Positions 43,576 to 52,820 of a stretch of 64,000 nucleotides of DNA are shown one piece after another. The notes below the pieces were generated by a model, which saw only the letters and a list, made by a program, of their open reading frames with translations, had not been told where the DNA came from and did not search any database. Each line of letters starts with the position of its first letter. The first letter of the stretch is position 1. This DNA is from Sporomusa acidovorans (GTDB taxonomy: Bacteria; Bacillota; Negativicutes; Sporomusales; Sporomusaceae): assembly GCF_900101845.1 (NCBI RefSeq), contig NZ_FNAM01000012.1:62001-126000 (forward strand), given 5' to 3'. Both the position numbers and the translations under genes were made by a program.

Positions 43576-44742
43576 ATGCTGTCTAAACTTGAACAATTTT
43601 CCAAAGCCTGCGCCAAGCTTGGCAAGCGCGGGATCGTCATACAGGACAAGCGGTGTCTGCATAAGCGACATGTTCACAGCTCCTGCCAGCTCTGTGCAGC
43701 AGTGTGTCCCCATGGTGCCATCACCTGTTCAGCGGGCATTACCCTGCTCGCTGAACAGTGTACCGGCTGCGGTGCCTGCACGGCGGTCTGCCCCAGCGGG
43801 GCGCTTGCTGCTAAGCTGCCTTCTTTTCAAGAATTACGGTCACTTGTCGCCCGGCATGTGGCCTATTCGGGAGCCGTCGCTTTCGCTTGCGAGGCCTATC
43901 TTACCTCTCATCCCTCCGAGCGCCGGCGCGTCATCGCTGTGCAATGTACCGCGCGGTGCGATGAAGCCGTTCTTGTCGATGCGGTTCTGCGGGGCGCAAC
44001 CAACGTGGCGATCCTCAGTGCCGCTTGTGCGGATTGCTCACAAACCAAGCTTTGTGAGCTGGTTCAGACAATGGCGGACACGGCTAACCGGTTATTGGCA
44101 CGTTGGCAGTATCCTACCGTGATTGCGCTTACAGAGAAGATTCCGGCGAACATTAAACCTCTGCCTGTTAGCGAAGGCGAGGCGACAGGAATGTCACGGC
44201 GAGCTTTTCTTAGCGCCTTTACGAAGCAAAGTGCGAGTTTGTTTACACAGGTGCTGCCGGAAATGATCGCTGGTGCTGATGAACAACAACCGGAAAACAG
44301 TAACGTACGGCAAAATCCACTGGAAGAGTCGAAGTATTTACCGGATAAGTGGTCCTCATTGATTAATTTGCTAAAACAACTGAAAAACACGGCGGACCCT
44401 GCGAATTTTTCCAGCAGACTCTGGGGAGATATCTGCCTGGCTGATAGCTGCAATGGCTGCGGGGCTTGTGCAGACGCCTGTCCAACCGGGGCCCTGATGA
44501 CTGGCAGGCAGGAGAACGCTTGGAGTATTTCCTTGGATGCGTCGCGGTGCACACGGTGTGGCTTATGCCAGGATGTCTGTTGCCATGAAAGTATCAAAAT
44601 GATCCCGACTGTCGCCCTAGACACACTGCTGGCCCAAGGGCCGCGGGTACTCATCATAAAAAAACAAGACGATATCGATCAGTTGTTTGAGCCGATAGAC
44701 CGGCGCATGGCTCGCTTGTTGGGGTGCGAGGCAAAGAATTGA
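43576..44742 (+). CDS. Ferredoxin protein with MvhD/FlpD-like middle domain
   Basis: From ATG 43576 (CTGGAGGTG upstream) the protein has 388 residues in three parts. First, two [4Fe-4S] motifs, CQLCAAVCPHGA and CTGCGACTAVCPSG. Second, residues 85-200 with FACEAY, VIAVQCTARCDEAVLVDAVL and AACADC, resembling the iron-sulfur delta subunit (MvhD/FlpD) that docks on heterodisulfide reductase. Third, after a twin-arginine-like MSRRAFLSAF at about 205 that is internal and probably not a signal, two more [4Fe-4S] motifs, CNGCGACADACPTGA and CTRCGLCQDVC. It seems a cytoplasmic electron hub at the end of the operon; its partner is unknown. I do not know a named protein with this arrangement. Confidence 0.7.
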   Translation: MLSKLEQFSKACAKLGKRGIVIQDKRCLHKRHVHSSCQLCAAVCPHGAITCSAGITLLAEQCTGCGACTAVCPSGALAAKLPSFQELRSLVARHVAYSGAVAFACEAYLTSHPSERRRVIAVQCTARCDEAVLVDAVLRGATNVAILSAACADCSQTKLCELVQTMADTANRLLARWQYPTVIALTEKIPANIKPLPVSEGEATGMSRRAFLSAFTKQSASLFTQVLPEMIAGADEQQPENSNVRQNPLEESKYLPDKWSSLINLLKQLKNTADPANFSSRLWGDICLADSCNGCGACADACPTGALMTGRQENAWSISLDASRCTRCGLCQDVCCHESIKMIPTVALDTLLAQGPRVLIIKKQDDIDQLFEPIDRRMARLLGCEAKN

Positions 44743-45337
44743 GAAAGAATCGAAGTTAAAATATCTAAAACTAAATGGAAAATGAGGAGAAAATAACATG
44801 AGAAAACAAAGTGGGTAATGTTAAGGTAGGTGGCGAAGTTCCTTCACTGCTGTTTTGTATTTTTTTTTGAAGACTCAGAAGACTCATGGGGACAGTTTAG
44901 ACGATGCAATAACGAATGAATCAAAACCGTTCGAAATCATTGAAAAAGTCAATATAAGGAGTGTATCCTCTTTATGATATATGTATGCAAACAGACCGGC
45001 GTTCAAGGATGAATTGACAAGGGTATAGGCTCATTCATTTTAAATGGAACAGGGGGATAGGAAGGTAGTTTAACTGATATTCAAAGTATGGACAAAAAAA
45101 GTACGGTAATTGCCAAAGAACTGCTTACATAAATAGCGCCCCGTTAAAAAAACCGCGAATTTCGCGGGCTTTTTGCTGTGTATTTTCGGTTCACCCCTAT
45201 GCGCAAAAATATGAAAATAGGTTATAATGGAAAAGCGAGTAAGAAAAGGCGCGGTAGAGTTTTAACAAGAATGCCCGGAGGCATTTAAAGACTGTGCCAT
45301 TGAGATAGAAAAAGAATTGGAGATAAAAAAGAAATAC
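44743..45337. other. Intergenic with fragments of decayed sequence
   Basis: Short in-frame pieces (for example one ending MDKKSTVIAKELLT near 45130) suggest an eroded gene, but stops are frequent and no family is recognised. GGGGACAG at about 44889 resembles the RAYT element ends. A terminator closes the stretch at 45153. Confidence 0.3.
45153..45174 (+). terminator. Terminator, second copy of the CGCGAATTTCGCGG type
   Basis: CCGCG (45153-45157) and CGCGG (45163-45167) around AATTT, then GCTTTTT. It matches the terminator at 21270 over about 20 nt including the TTTTTGCTGT tail. Confidence 0.7.
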
Positions 45338-46672
45338 ATGGAAAAAATTCGAATGGCTATTGTCGGGCCTGCCGATTCGGTGTCTTTAGCCTACGCGGTA
45401 GCATTGGAACGAAGCGATATCTTATCGCCGCAGGGTATCGTCTATCAGGACGCAGCGCAAGTTCCGGAAATTATGCGGGCACGTTGTCCGGAATTTGATA
45501 TGTGGTTATTTTCGGGTATTGTGCCGTACCACTATGCTCTGTCTGTAGCCACTCATAAGCCGTTGTTTTATCTTCCACATACCGGTTCTAGTTTATATCG
45601 GGCCCTGTTTGAAATCACGTATATTAAAAATTTGAAGCTGCATAGAATTAGCTTTGATACATTTAGTCAGGTCGAGGTAGAAGAAACTTTTAAGGATATA
45701 AATCTACCGTTGCCTACCATATATGTTAAACCGTTTTCCGACGTGGCTTCGGCCAAGGAGTTTGCGAATCATCATTATGAACTATGGCAGGCAGGCAAGA
45801 TCGATATTGCCATCACTTGTTTTTTGGCAACGTATGAAAAACTAAAAGAATTAGGGGTGCCCGCTTTTCGTGTTTGGACGACGCGGAGCAATATTCGCAC
45901 CACGTTGGATGTGGCAATAAATTCCTGCCTGGCACAACGCTTTAAAGGCAGTCAATTGGCAATACAACAAATTGCGATTGATGAATACGATAATATAGTA
46001 CGTGCCAGTTCAAGCTATAATGTAAAGCGTATGGAAATGTGTTTATACAAGATTTTAGTCGATTATGCCGAAATGTTGAAAGGTTCTCTCGTAAGCCGGG
46101 GCGATGGCCAGTATACTTTGTATTCTACTCGTGGCATATTGGAAGACAGCACCCATGAACTTACCGTTATTCCTATACTGGAAGAAATATCCTGCCAGGT
46201 AAAGGGGGCGGTTAGCGGCGGCATTGGTTTCGGTGTTACGGCCTATGATGCCGAACAAAATGCATTTCATGCACTGGGTATCGCCCAGCAGAAAGGCAAA
46301 GGGCTATGGATGGCGGTAAACGATGAGCGGGAAGTGATCGGCCCCTTAAGCTCGGCAGTGTATCTTAAGTATTCCGTGCAGGCGGATGCTGCGGCCTGCA
46401 AACAGATGGCTGATCAGCTAAACCTTAGCGTCACTACCGTCAACCGGTTGCTGGCAGTGATTGATAAGTTGGATAAGGATACTATCGGGGCAGAGGAACT
46501 AGCCGTCTATCTGAGCATTACGTCCCGCAGCGCCAGAAGAATCTTAACGATTTTAGTGGAAAATGGCTTGGCTGAATTTGCAGGAGAAGAGATGCTTGCT
46601 AAGGGGCGACCGCGTAAACTCTATAAAATCAACTTACAGTTACTGCTGGAGCATTTACATCATGAAGATTAA
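45338..46672 (+). CDS. Winged-helix regulator with degenerate GGDEF-like domain
   Basis: From ATG 45338 the protein has 444 residues. The N-terminal 190 residues have alternating strands and helices (IRMAIVGPADSVSLAYAVAL, CPEFDMWLFSGIVPYHYALS) like a receiver or substrate-binding fold. Residues 290-340 read GGIGFGVTAYDAEQNAFHAL, the pattern of a GGDEF-related domain without catalytic residues. A C-terminal winged helix follows (AEELAVYLSITSRSARRILT, then KGRPRKLYKIN). TTG 45317 is another possible start. It is probably the local sensor for the DcuC-like carrier and amidohydrolase downstream; a terminator separates them, so control would act in trans. Family name not known to me. Confidence 0.65.
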   Translation: MEKIRMAIVGPADSVSLAYAVALERSDILSPQGIVYQDAAQVPEIMRARCPEFDMWLFSGIVPYHYALSVATHKPLFYLPHTGSSLYRALFEITYIKNLKLHRISFDTFSQVEVEETFKDINLPLPTIYVKPFSDVASAKEFANHHYELWQAGKIDIAITCFLATYEKLKELGVPAFRVWTTRSNIRTTLDVAINSCLAQRFKGSQLAIQQIAIDEYDNIVRASSSYNVKRMEMCLYKILVDYAEMLKGSLVSRGDGQYTLYSTRGILEDSTHELTVIPILEEISCQVKGAVSGGIGFGVTAYDAEQNAFHALGIAQQKGKGLWMAVNDEREVIGPLSSAVYLKYSVQADAAACKQMADQLNLSVTTVNRLLAVIDKLDKDTIGAEELAVYLSITSRSARRILTILVENGLAEFAGEEMLAKGRPRKLYKINLQLLLEHLHHED

Positions 46673-46688
46673 TTTAGCTAAAATATAT

Positions 46689-46760
46689 TGACAAGGGCCA
46701 TAAAAGCAAGTATGCTATTTACATAGCAACGGAGCTCTCGTATTTATACGGGGGCTTTTG
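46689..46760 (+). promoter_or_regulatory. Promoter followed by a terminator hairpin (possible attenuator)
   Basis: TTGACA (46689-46694), 16 nt, TATGCT (46711-46716) look like a promoter. About 20 nt on, AGCTCTCGTA (46733-46742) and TACGGGGGCT (46747-46756) pair with two G-T pairs and are followed by TTTTGTTTT. It may simply end the regulator transcript or attenuate the carrier operon. Confidence 0.45.
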
Positions 46761-46946
46761 TTTTCAGTACGAGTAAAAGCTCGTTTTTTAATTGCTATTT
46801 AAGGAAATATCCGTAAATAGACTGAAAAGAAATGACGGCATGCAATTACTCTGTTTGTCTGATTTGCCAAAAAAGACGGAAAGGAGAAGGTCTGCAGAGA
46901 TAAGGAGTAAACAAAATTCATAGCGATAAGGGGAGAGGTGTTTGAT

Positions 46947-48197
46947 ATGATGCTTACTATTGGTGTGATTTTGGTCATTATTACAATTTATTTTTTGGTC
47001 AAACGTTACGATGCGCGCTTAGTGCTTTTAGTATCTGGTATCCTTATGGCCTGTGTGGCTGGCACCCCTATGGCTGCTTTGAACGCTTTTGCCAAAGAAA
47101 TGACAAATGCCGGCTTAATTCAAGCCGTATGTTCCGTTATGGGCTTTGCTATGGTTATGCGGTTTACCGAATGTGACAAACATTTAATCAATCTGATGGC
47201 CAGTGGTTTGGGAAAAGTTCGCCCGCTTTTAATTCCCGGCGTGGTGGTGGCTACCTATGCGGTAAATGTGGCCTTGCCGAGTGCGGCCGGAACAGCGGCG
47301 GCGGCAGGCGCAATTTTTGTACCTTTAATGATGTCTGCAGGTGTGCATCCTGCCATTGCGGCGGCAGCGGTCAAGTGTGGTACATACGGCAGTATGCTTA
47401 ATCCAGGTTTGGCGCATAATCCGGTTGTAGCAAAAATTGCCGGCGTCGGGGTTATGGAGGTAATTGCCTTTCAATTCAAAGCCAATGTTGCGTCACTGAT
47501 TGTTGCTGCGATTTTAATTACCGTTATTGCCTACTATAAAAAAGAACACAAGGGATACCACGCGGAAGGACTGGAAGTCGATAACACTTTTAAAGTCAAT
47601 TTGCTGTATGCTCTGATGCCGATGTTTCCGATTCTGCTTCTCCTTTTAGGGGCTACCCTGGTACCTTCTTTAAAAACTGATGTGCCACAGGCTATGATTA
47701 TCGGCTGTGCACTGGCTCTTTTAGTTACCAGGAAAAATCCCATCGGACTTAGCAATGCCTTTTTTGACGGTATGGGTAAAGCATACGGTGAAATAATCGG
47801 CATTATCATTGCGGCCGGGGTATTTGTGTCCGGTTTGACCGCGATGGGGCTTGTTAAGGCGTTCATCGATGCTATGCTGAATAATCCGGCAATTGTTAAA
47901 GTGTGTGCTGCCGTTGGTCCTTTTGTCCTGGGGTTTGTCGTTGGCTCCGGCGATGCGGCGACAATGGCCTTTAATCAGGCAGTTACGCCGCATGCGGCCG
48001 ATTTTGGCATGGGAACCGTTCAAATGGGCAGTATGGCTACCTTGGGCGGTACGCTTGGACGTACGATGTCGCCAATTGCCGGCGCTACTATCATTGTAGC
48101 CGGTATTGCCGGCATTAACCCGATGGAAGTTACAAAGCGTAACTGGCTGCCGATGGTAGGAGCTATGATTATCGGTATGGCCCTGTTGATGTATTAA
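46947..48197 (+). CDS. DcuC-family anaerobic C4-dicarboxylate carrier
   Basis: From ATG 46947 (GGGGAGAGG 8 nt upstream) the protein has 416 residues and about 12 membrane helices. Family features are VKRYDARLVLLVSGILMA near the start, VALPSAAGTAAAAGAIFVPL, KCGTYGSMLNPGLAHNPVVA, and VVGSGDAATMAFNQAVTPHA toward the end. DcuC carriers exchange or export C4-dicarboxylates such as succinate under anoxia, but relatives next to amidohydrolases may carry N-acyl amino acids. Here the next gene is an AbgA-like hydrolase 43 nt downstream, so import of its substrate is a reasonable guess. Confidence 0.85.
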   Translation: MMLTIGVILVIITIYFLVKRYDARLVLLVSGILMACVAGTPMAALNAFAKEMTNAGLIQAVCSVMGFAMVMRFTECDKHLINLMASGLGKVRPLLIPGVVVATYAVNVALPSAAGTAAAAGAIFVPLMMSAGVHPAIAAAAVKCGTYGSMLNPGLAHNPVVAKIAGVGVMEVIAFQFKANVASLIVAAILITVIAYYKKEHKGYHAEGLEVDNTFKVNLLYALMPMFPILLLLLGATLVPSLKTDVPQAMIIGCALALLVTRKNPIGLSNAFFDGMGKAYGEIIGIIIAAGVFVSGLTAMGLVKAFIDAMLNNPAIVKVCAAVGPFVLGFVVGSGDAATMAFNQAVTPHAADFGMGTVQMGSMATLGGTLGRTMSPIAGATIIVAGIAGINPMEVTKRNWLPMVGAMIIGMALLMY

Positions 48198-48240
48198 TCG
48201 CTGAAGGAAAGAGCCTGTTTTTGACAAAGGAGATTAACGA

Positions 48241-49548
48241 ATGAATACGGATATTTTGGAATTAGTGGCAACAAAAAAGGAGAATCTTGTCAAGTGCCGC
48301 CGCGATTTACATAAACATGCAGAAACAGCCTGGACGGAATTTCGTACAGCGTCGATTGTGGCCGCAACATTAGCCCGCCTCGGCTATCAAGTGGCAGTGG
48401 GCGAAGAGGTGATTGATGCTGAGGTCATGATGGGAGTACCTTCTGAGCAGGAATTGATCAACCATCAGGCAAGAGCTATAGCCCAAGGGGCTGATCCCAG
48501 CTGGGTAGGCAGAATGCAGGGGGGAAAAACCGGTGTGATGGGCGTGATGCACTTCGCTGAGCCAGGACCGGTTATCGCATTCCGTTTTGATATGGATGCA
48601 AATGATGTAGTGGAAGCCATGCTGGCGGAACATAGACCTTGGCGTGCAGGTTTTGCTTCTGTCAATGCGGGAGCGATGCACGCCTGCGGGCATGATGGTC
48701 ATACAGCGATCGGTTTAACCCTGGCAGAAGTTTTAACTGAAGTAAAAAATGAACTTGCGGGAACGGTAAAACTGATTTTTCAGCCTGCCGAGGAAGGAGT
48801 ACGAGGCGCGAAAGCGATGGTTGCGCGCGGTATTGTCGATGACGTTGATTTTTTTGTTGGCTTGCATTTGGGGATTGGGCTAAAGCAAAGAGGCACAGTG
48901 ACTTGTAATACGGTAGGCTTCTTGGCGACGACGAAACTGGATGCAGTCTATACCGGCGTTCCTGCTCATGCCGGCGCAGCACCGGAAACCGGGAAAAATG
49001 CATTATTGGCAGCGGCCACGGCCGCTCTTAATCTGCACGCTATTTCCCGCCATAGCAAAGGCGCTTCGCGTATCAATGTCGGGGTATTACAGGCTGGAAC
49101 CGGACGCAACGTCATACCGGACAAGGCGGTACTGAAACTTGAAACACGCGGGACTACCAGCGAAATCAACAATTATATTTACCAGAGCGCGCTCAGAATC
49201 CTAGAGGCAGCAGCTGCGATGTATGATGTTAAACTCGATTTGTCGCCAATGGGCGATGCTTCTACCAGTGAAAATAGTCCTCTGCTTGTGGAGCGTTTGC
49301 AGCAGATTGCTGAAACAAGCAACTTATTTGCAAGCATATTGCCGGAAGGAAACATCGGCGGCAGCGAAGATTGTACCTATTTCATGGAACGGGTACAGCA
49401 AAAAGGGGGGCAGGCTGCTTATTTGATGATTGGCACCGAATTGGCGGCCGGACATCATGATTCGCGTTTCGATTTTGATGAAGGAAGCTTAGTTAGTGCG
49501 ACTGCTTTGTTAGGCAAAGCCGCCGTTGAGTTTTTAAGTAAGAAATAA
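48241..49548 (+). CDS. AbgA-like M20D amidohydrolase
   Basis: The 435-residue protein is close in length and layout to p-aminobenzoyl-glutamate hydrolase subunit A: CRRDLHKHAETAWTEFRTAS at the start, RFDMDANDV, the metal site MHACGHDGHTAIG, FQPAEEGVRGAKAM with the catalytic glutamates, PAHAGAAPETGKNALLAAAT, and late GGSEDCTYFMERVQ. An insertion (GVPSEQELINHQARAIAQGA) near residue 65 is also typical of AbgA. The B subunit is not adjacent; the M20 gene at 7332 is more AbgB-like but 40 kb away. AAAGGAG precedes the ATG. It is co-transcribed with the DcuC-like carrier. Confidence 0.87.
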   Translation: MNTDILELVATKKENLVKCRRDLHKHAETAWTEFRTASIVAATLARLGYQVAVGEEVIDAEVMMGVPSEQELINHQARAIAQGADPSWVGRMQGGKTGVMGVMHFAEPGPVIAFRFDMDANDVVEAMLAEHRPWRAGFASVNAGAMHACGHDGHTAIGLTLAEVLTEVKNELAGTVKLIFQPAEEGVRGAKAMVARGIVDDVDFFVGLHLGIGLKQRGTVTCNTVGFLATTKLDAVYTGVPAHAGAAPETGKNALLAAATAALNLHAISRHSKGASRINVGVLQAGTGRNVIPDKAVLKLETRGTTSEINNYIYQSALRILEAAAAMYDVKLDLSPMGDASTSENSPLLVERLQQIAETSNLFASILPEGNIGGSEDCTYFMERVQQKGGQAAYLMIGTELAAGHHDSRFDFDEGSLVSATALLGKAAVEFLSKK

Positions 49549-49685
49549 ACAACTCCCACCGCAGCGCACCCGTCCGAGTCAGGATATGATGATTCTATTG
49601 GTCTTGACGTTGGAAGCAGAAAAGGGATAAAATAAGTTGCTATGGATAATAATGACAATGGATCAAGTTGTAACAAGGTGGGAAA

Positions 49686-50399
49686 ATGAAAAAGTATCTA
49701 TTGGGTTTTATTTTTATTTGTATCATAGCTATTAGTGTCTTGTCTGTGACGAAACCAGTATATATTGGTTTTGATAACGATGCAGGGCAAATTATGCATG
49801 TGGTTACATCAGATATGAAGCATGAACGTACGATTTCATGGAAAACATCAACTTTCGGAACCCCGGGAAGTTTGGAGATACGTCCCAAGCAGTCGGATAC
49901 TAGCACAATAATTCAAGCAGAAGCAGTGGAATTGCCTTCGTACAACGGCGGCAAACGGTTTATGCTCTATACGGCGCATATAACTAACCTTACGCCTGGA
50001 ACTGAGTATGAATATCGTGTTTCCGCCGGCAAACGGCAATCTGCCTGGAAAGAATTCAAAACTGAACCGGAGGCGACAGCTTTTAAGGCACTTGTCTTTG
50101 GTGATTCACAGTCAGCTGATTATCGTAAAGATTGGGCGAAAACAGCTCAAATAGTCCGGGAGAGCAACTCAGATGCAGTGTTTTTTATCAATATGGGTGA
50201 TCTCGTTGATAATGGACAAGACGACTGGCAGTGGAACGCATGGTTTGACGGAGCGGCGAATCTTTTGGCAGCGATGCCAATAGCTCCGGTGATGGGAAAT
50301 CATGAGGCATATAGTCTCGATTGGCAAATGGCCCCGCCCAATTACTATCTCTCACTGTTTGCTGTGCCGGCAAATGGTCCGGCGGGACTAGAACAGTGA
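49686..50399 (+). pseudogene. Metallophosphoesterase with FN3-like domain, 3' truncated
   Basis: The 237-residue frame has a signal or membrane anchor (YLLGFIFICIIAISVLSVT), then a purple-acid-phosphatase-type N-terminal domain (MHVVTSDMKHERTISWKTS, ITNLTPGTEYEYRVSAG), then the start of the calcineurin-like domain: VFGDSQSADY, FINMGDLVDNGQDDWQWNAW, APVMGNHEAY. Metal ligands D, D and N-H are present, but the frame ends at GPAGLEQ before the two C-terminal histidine motifs that complete the site. Relatives are about 400 residues, so roughly the last 40% has been deleted and activity is unlikely. A terminator follows 50 nt later. Confidence 0.8.
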
Positions 50400-50448
50400 A
50401 CTTATTGATCAAACAGAACTAAAAAAATAGCAACAGGCAGTATTAGAA

Positions 50449-50493
50449 AATACCCAACTTTGCAGAAAAAACAAAACTACAAAGTTGGGTATT
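50449..50493. terminator. Bidirectional terminator
   Basis: AATACCCAACTTTG (50449-50462) and CAAAGTTGGGTATT (50480-50493) form a perfect 14-bp stem between the forward phosphoesterase remnant and the reverse sulfatase gene. Confidence 0.75.
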
Positions 50494-50571
50494 ATTCATT
50501 GGCTGTTAAACACAATTTCAGCATAATTTTATGAATTTCTAACTTGGTCTGCTCATTAAATAGACTTGAAC

Positions 50572-52584
50572 CTATTGAACCCCAAGAACAGAATTACCGA
50601 CAAAGTATTTGGCATATAAATCCTGAACCCAATGGATCAGTGCTTTTTCAGAAGCATTTTGATTTTTTCCACTATACATGTCGGTTTTAAATTGGCCGTC
50701 TTTGGACCAGTAATAAATTGTTTCTCCAAAAAAACCAACTGCATAACTACGACCTTCCGGAACAGTCAGCATATTTTTCCCGGAAAACTCGAGCGGTGAA
50801 GAAATACCTAATATCCCCAAAAGTGTAGGTGCAAAATCGATCTGGCTCGCGAATGCCGCACTGCTGAAATTATGAAAAGGCTGCAAATTGGGGCTAATAA
50901 AGAGCAGCGGAATGGGGGCTATGGTTAAACTAAGGTCGCCTTCGCCAAGACGCTTATAGTGGTTGTTCTGGCTGGGGTGGGGATTATGATCGCTCGTAAT
51001 AATAATAAGCGTCTTATCGTCCAATAAATTCCGGTACTCTAGATCATGGAAAAATTTTTGGAAGGTAATATTCTCCCAGTAAATTCCCTTGAGAAAAACA
51101 TTGTTCGCTTGGTCGTTGATAGCCGCTGGAATATCATCCTTAGACAACCCGCAATAGGGATATGGCTGATGCGAATCTATCGTCTTCGTCACCAGGAAAA
51201 GCTTTTTATTGCGATTTTGATCCAGGATTCTGATGGTTTCTTCATACATTACGTCATTATGGAATCCCCAGCCGCTGCTGCCAATATATCCTTCTTTTTC
51301 CAAGTCTTCTTTTGCTCTGTAAATGTTCATACCAAAACGTTTTTTATAGGCGCGAAATTCATCATTATAATATTGGCTGGTAGCCTCCAAGAACATCGTA
51401 TCATAACCATTCTTTGCGAGAACTTTGAATAACGTGGCATTATTTTCAAAAGATTGATCATCGGTATAGATCAACTGGGAAAGAAACATGGAATTAAGCC
51501 CTTGAGTCGTCGGCTTATTCGCAGTGTAATAATGATCGGCATGGGGATACTTGCCCCATAAACTATCTAAAAATTGTGTTGTTTCCGCTGGAATCTGTGG
51601 GTTATAGAAATGCAAGTAATCCCGATGAAAAGATTCAGCGACGATTACGACGATTTTTTCATAAGGAAAAGCATTTTGAACGGAAATAGGCTTTTCCCCA
51701 ATTTCGATTCCCAATTCACTCAACAGCAGTGTTTCGTTTTTAGAAAATGCCACACGATAAAGCTGGTTGGAGGCTGTTACCTGTCTTGCGTTATTTCGTC
51801 CCCACTCTCGCACCAAGTTGATGGTTACAGACTCAGAAATGAGATCGCGGGATAAGTCTCTGGCCTTTTCTATGTCGCCTTCCTCATCAAATCCATTTGC
51901 TATCAGTACTTTTGGGTATACATAAGCCGTGGCAAAATTAATAAAGTTAAAACCAATATAGAGCGTTATCATGATGATAACGACACTTTGTGTATGCAAC
52001 TTGTTGATTTTTTTCGGTAAGCGAAATAATAACATAAGCAGGAAAAAGCTTATTAAAATTCCAAGTAAAACATAGTTATCGGCAGTATAGATTACACTTA
52101 GCATAGAGTAGGTATTTAGATTTTCGAACAGTATTTTTTCAATATGTGATGATGTAACAAAAAAATATGCCATATCACAATAAAAAAACAAAATGGTAAT
52201 AAAATACGATAAAAAGTATATGGTTTTGGATAGAGTATTATCCCATTGCATGAAAGCGTAGCAAGCAATTAGCACCAATATACTATTATTAATTACACCT
52301 GACAAAATGGATAGGATCGTCATTACATTATAAATTAACTTAAATGAATGGATAATAGTCAGGGAGATTCCTATCCAAAGAATCGCGACAATCACTATGG
52401 GCAAATAATCTCGTGCAATTTGTTTGACACGAGATAAATTTTTGCTAAAAAACATAAAGATACTTGCCAGCAATAGATCACGAAAAAGAGCATTAGCTAG
52501 ATCAATAGCAAAGATACCTGTCGGAAATTCCGGTTCACGACTGTAGAATTGAAACGAAAGATACATTTCAACGAAAAGAATCAA
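50572..52584 (-). CDS. LtaS-like membrane sulfatase/phosphoglycerol transferase
   Basis: The protein has 670 residues from TTG 52584. About five membrane helices occupy the first 230 residues. The extracellular sulfatase-fold domain follows with VVIVAESFHRDYLHFYNPQI (metal glutamate), ANKPTTQGLNSMFLSQLIY (nucleophile threonine), SSGWGFHNDVMYEETIRIL, KTIDSHQPYP and IITSDHNPHPSQNN (late metal D-H). These enzymes transfer phosphoglycerol or phosphoethanolamine to envelope glycans. The start is uncertain: the frame stays open about 30 codons farther, and the only strong binding site (AAGGAGAG near 52665) lies upstream without a standard start codon at the right distance. ATG 52566 is an alternative. 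Confidence 0.82.
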   Translation of the reverse strand: MILFVEMYLSFQFYSREPEFPTGIFAIDLANALFRDLLLASIFMFFSKNLSRVKQIARDYLPIVIVAILWIGISLTIIHSFKLIYNVMTILSILSGVINNSILVLIACYAFMQWDNTLSKTIYFLSYFITILFFYCDMAYFFVTSSHIEKILFENLNTYSMLSVIYTADNYVLLGILISFFLLMLLFRLPKKINKLHTQSVVIIMITLYIGFNFINFATAYVYPKVLIANGFDEEGDIEKARDLSRDLISESVTINLVREWGRNNARQVTASNQLYRVAFSKNETLLLSELGIEIGEKPISVQNAFPYEKIVVIVAESFHRDYLHFYNPQIPAETTQFLDSLWGKYPHADHYYTANKPTTQGLNSMFLSQLIYTDDQSFENNATLFKVLAKNGYDTMFLEATSQYYNDEFRAYKKRFGMNIYRAKEDLEKEGYIGSSGWGFHNDVMYEETIRILDQNRNKKLFLVTKTIDSHQPYPYCGLSKDDIPAAINDQANNVFLKGIYWENITFQKFFHDLEYRNLLDDKTLIIITSDHNPHPSQNNHYKRLGEGDLSLTIAPIPLLFISPNLQPFHNFSSAAFASQIDFAPTLLGILGISSPLEFSGKNMLTVPEGRSYAVGFFGETIYYWSKDGQFKTDMYSGKNQNASEKALIHWVQDLYAKYFVGNSVLGVQ

Positions 52585-52820
52585 AACGATTCCGATAATT
52601 TTATTTTTGTGAAAGGAACATGTTTCTTTAATATGTGCTCCGTTAATAATAATAACTCTCCTTCAGCATATCTTATTAGATATGTAGTTTCGCTACCGCA
52701 TGACATAATCCTTTTATGTGATAAGACACTTGTCCCTGCTGACACCCTACCCCTGTTTTCTTTACTCGGTATGGTATAATAAAAAGAACAAGATACTCTG
52801 GCACACAAGGAGACTTAGCC

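Noticed and set aside
44222-44300. Tat signal and separate gene start inside the last redox-operon gene (SRRAFLSAF)
   Set aside because: It lies mid-protein without a binding site, and the cysteine motifs on both sides are in one frame.
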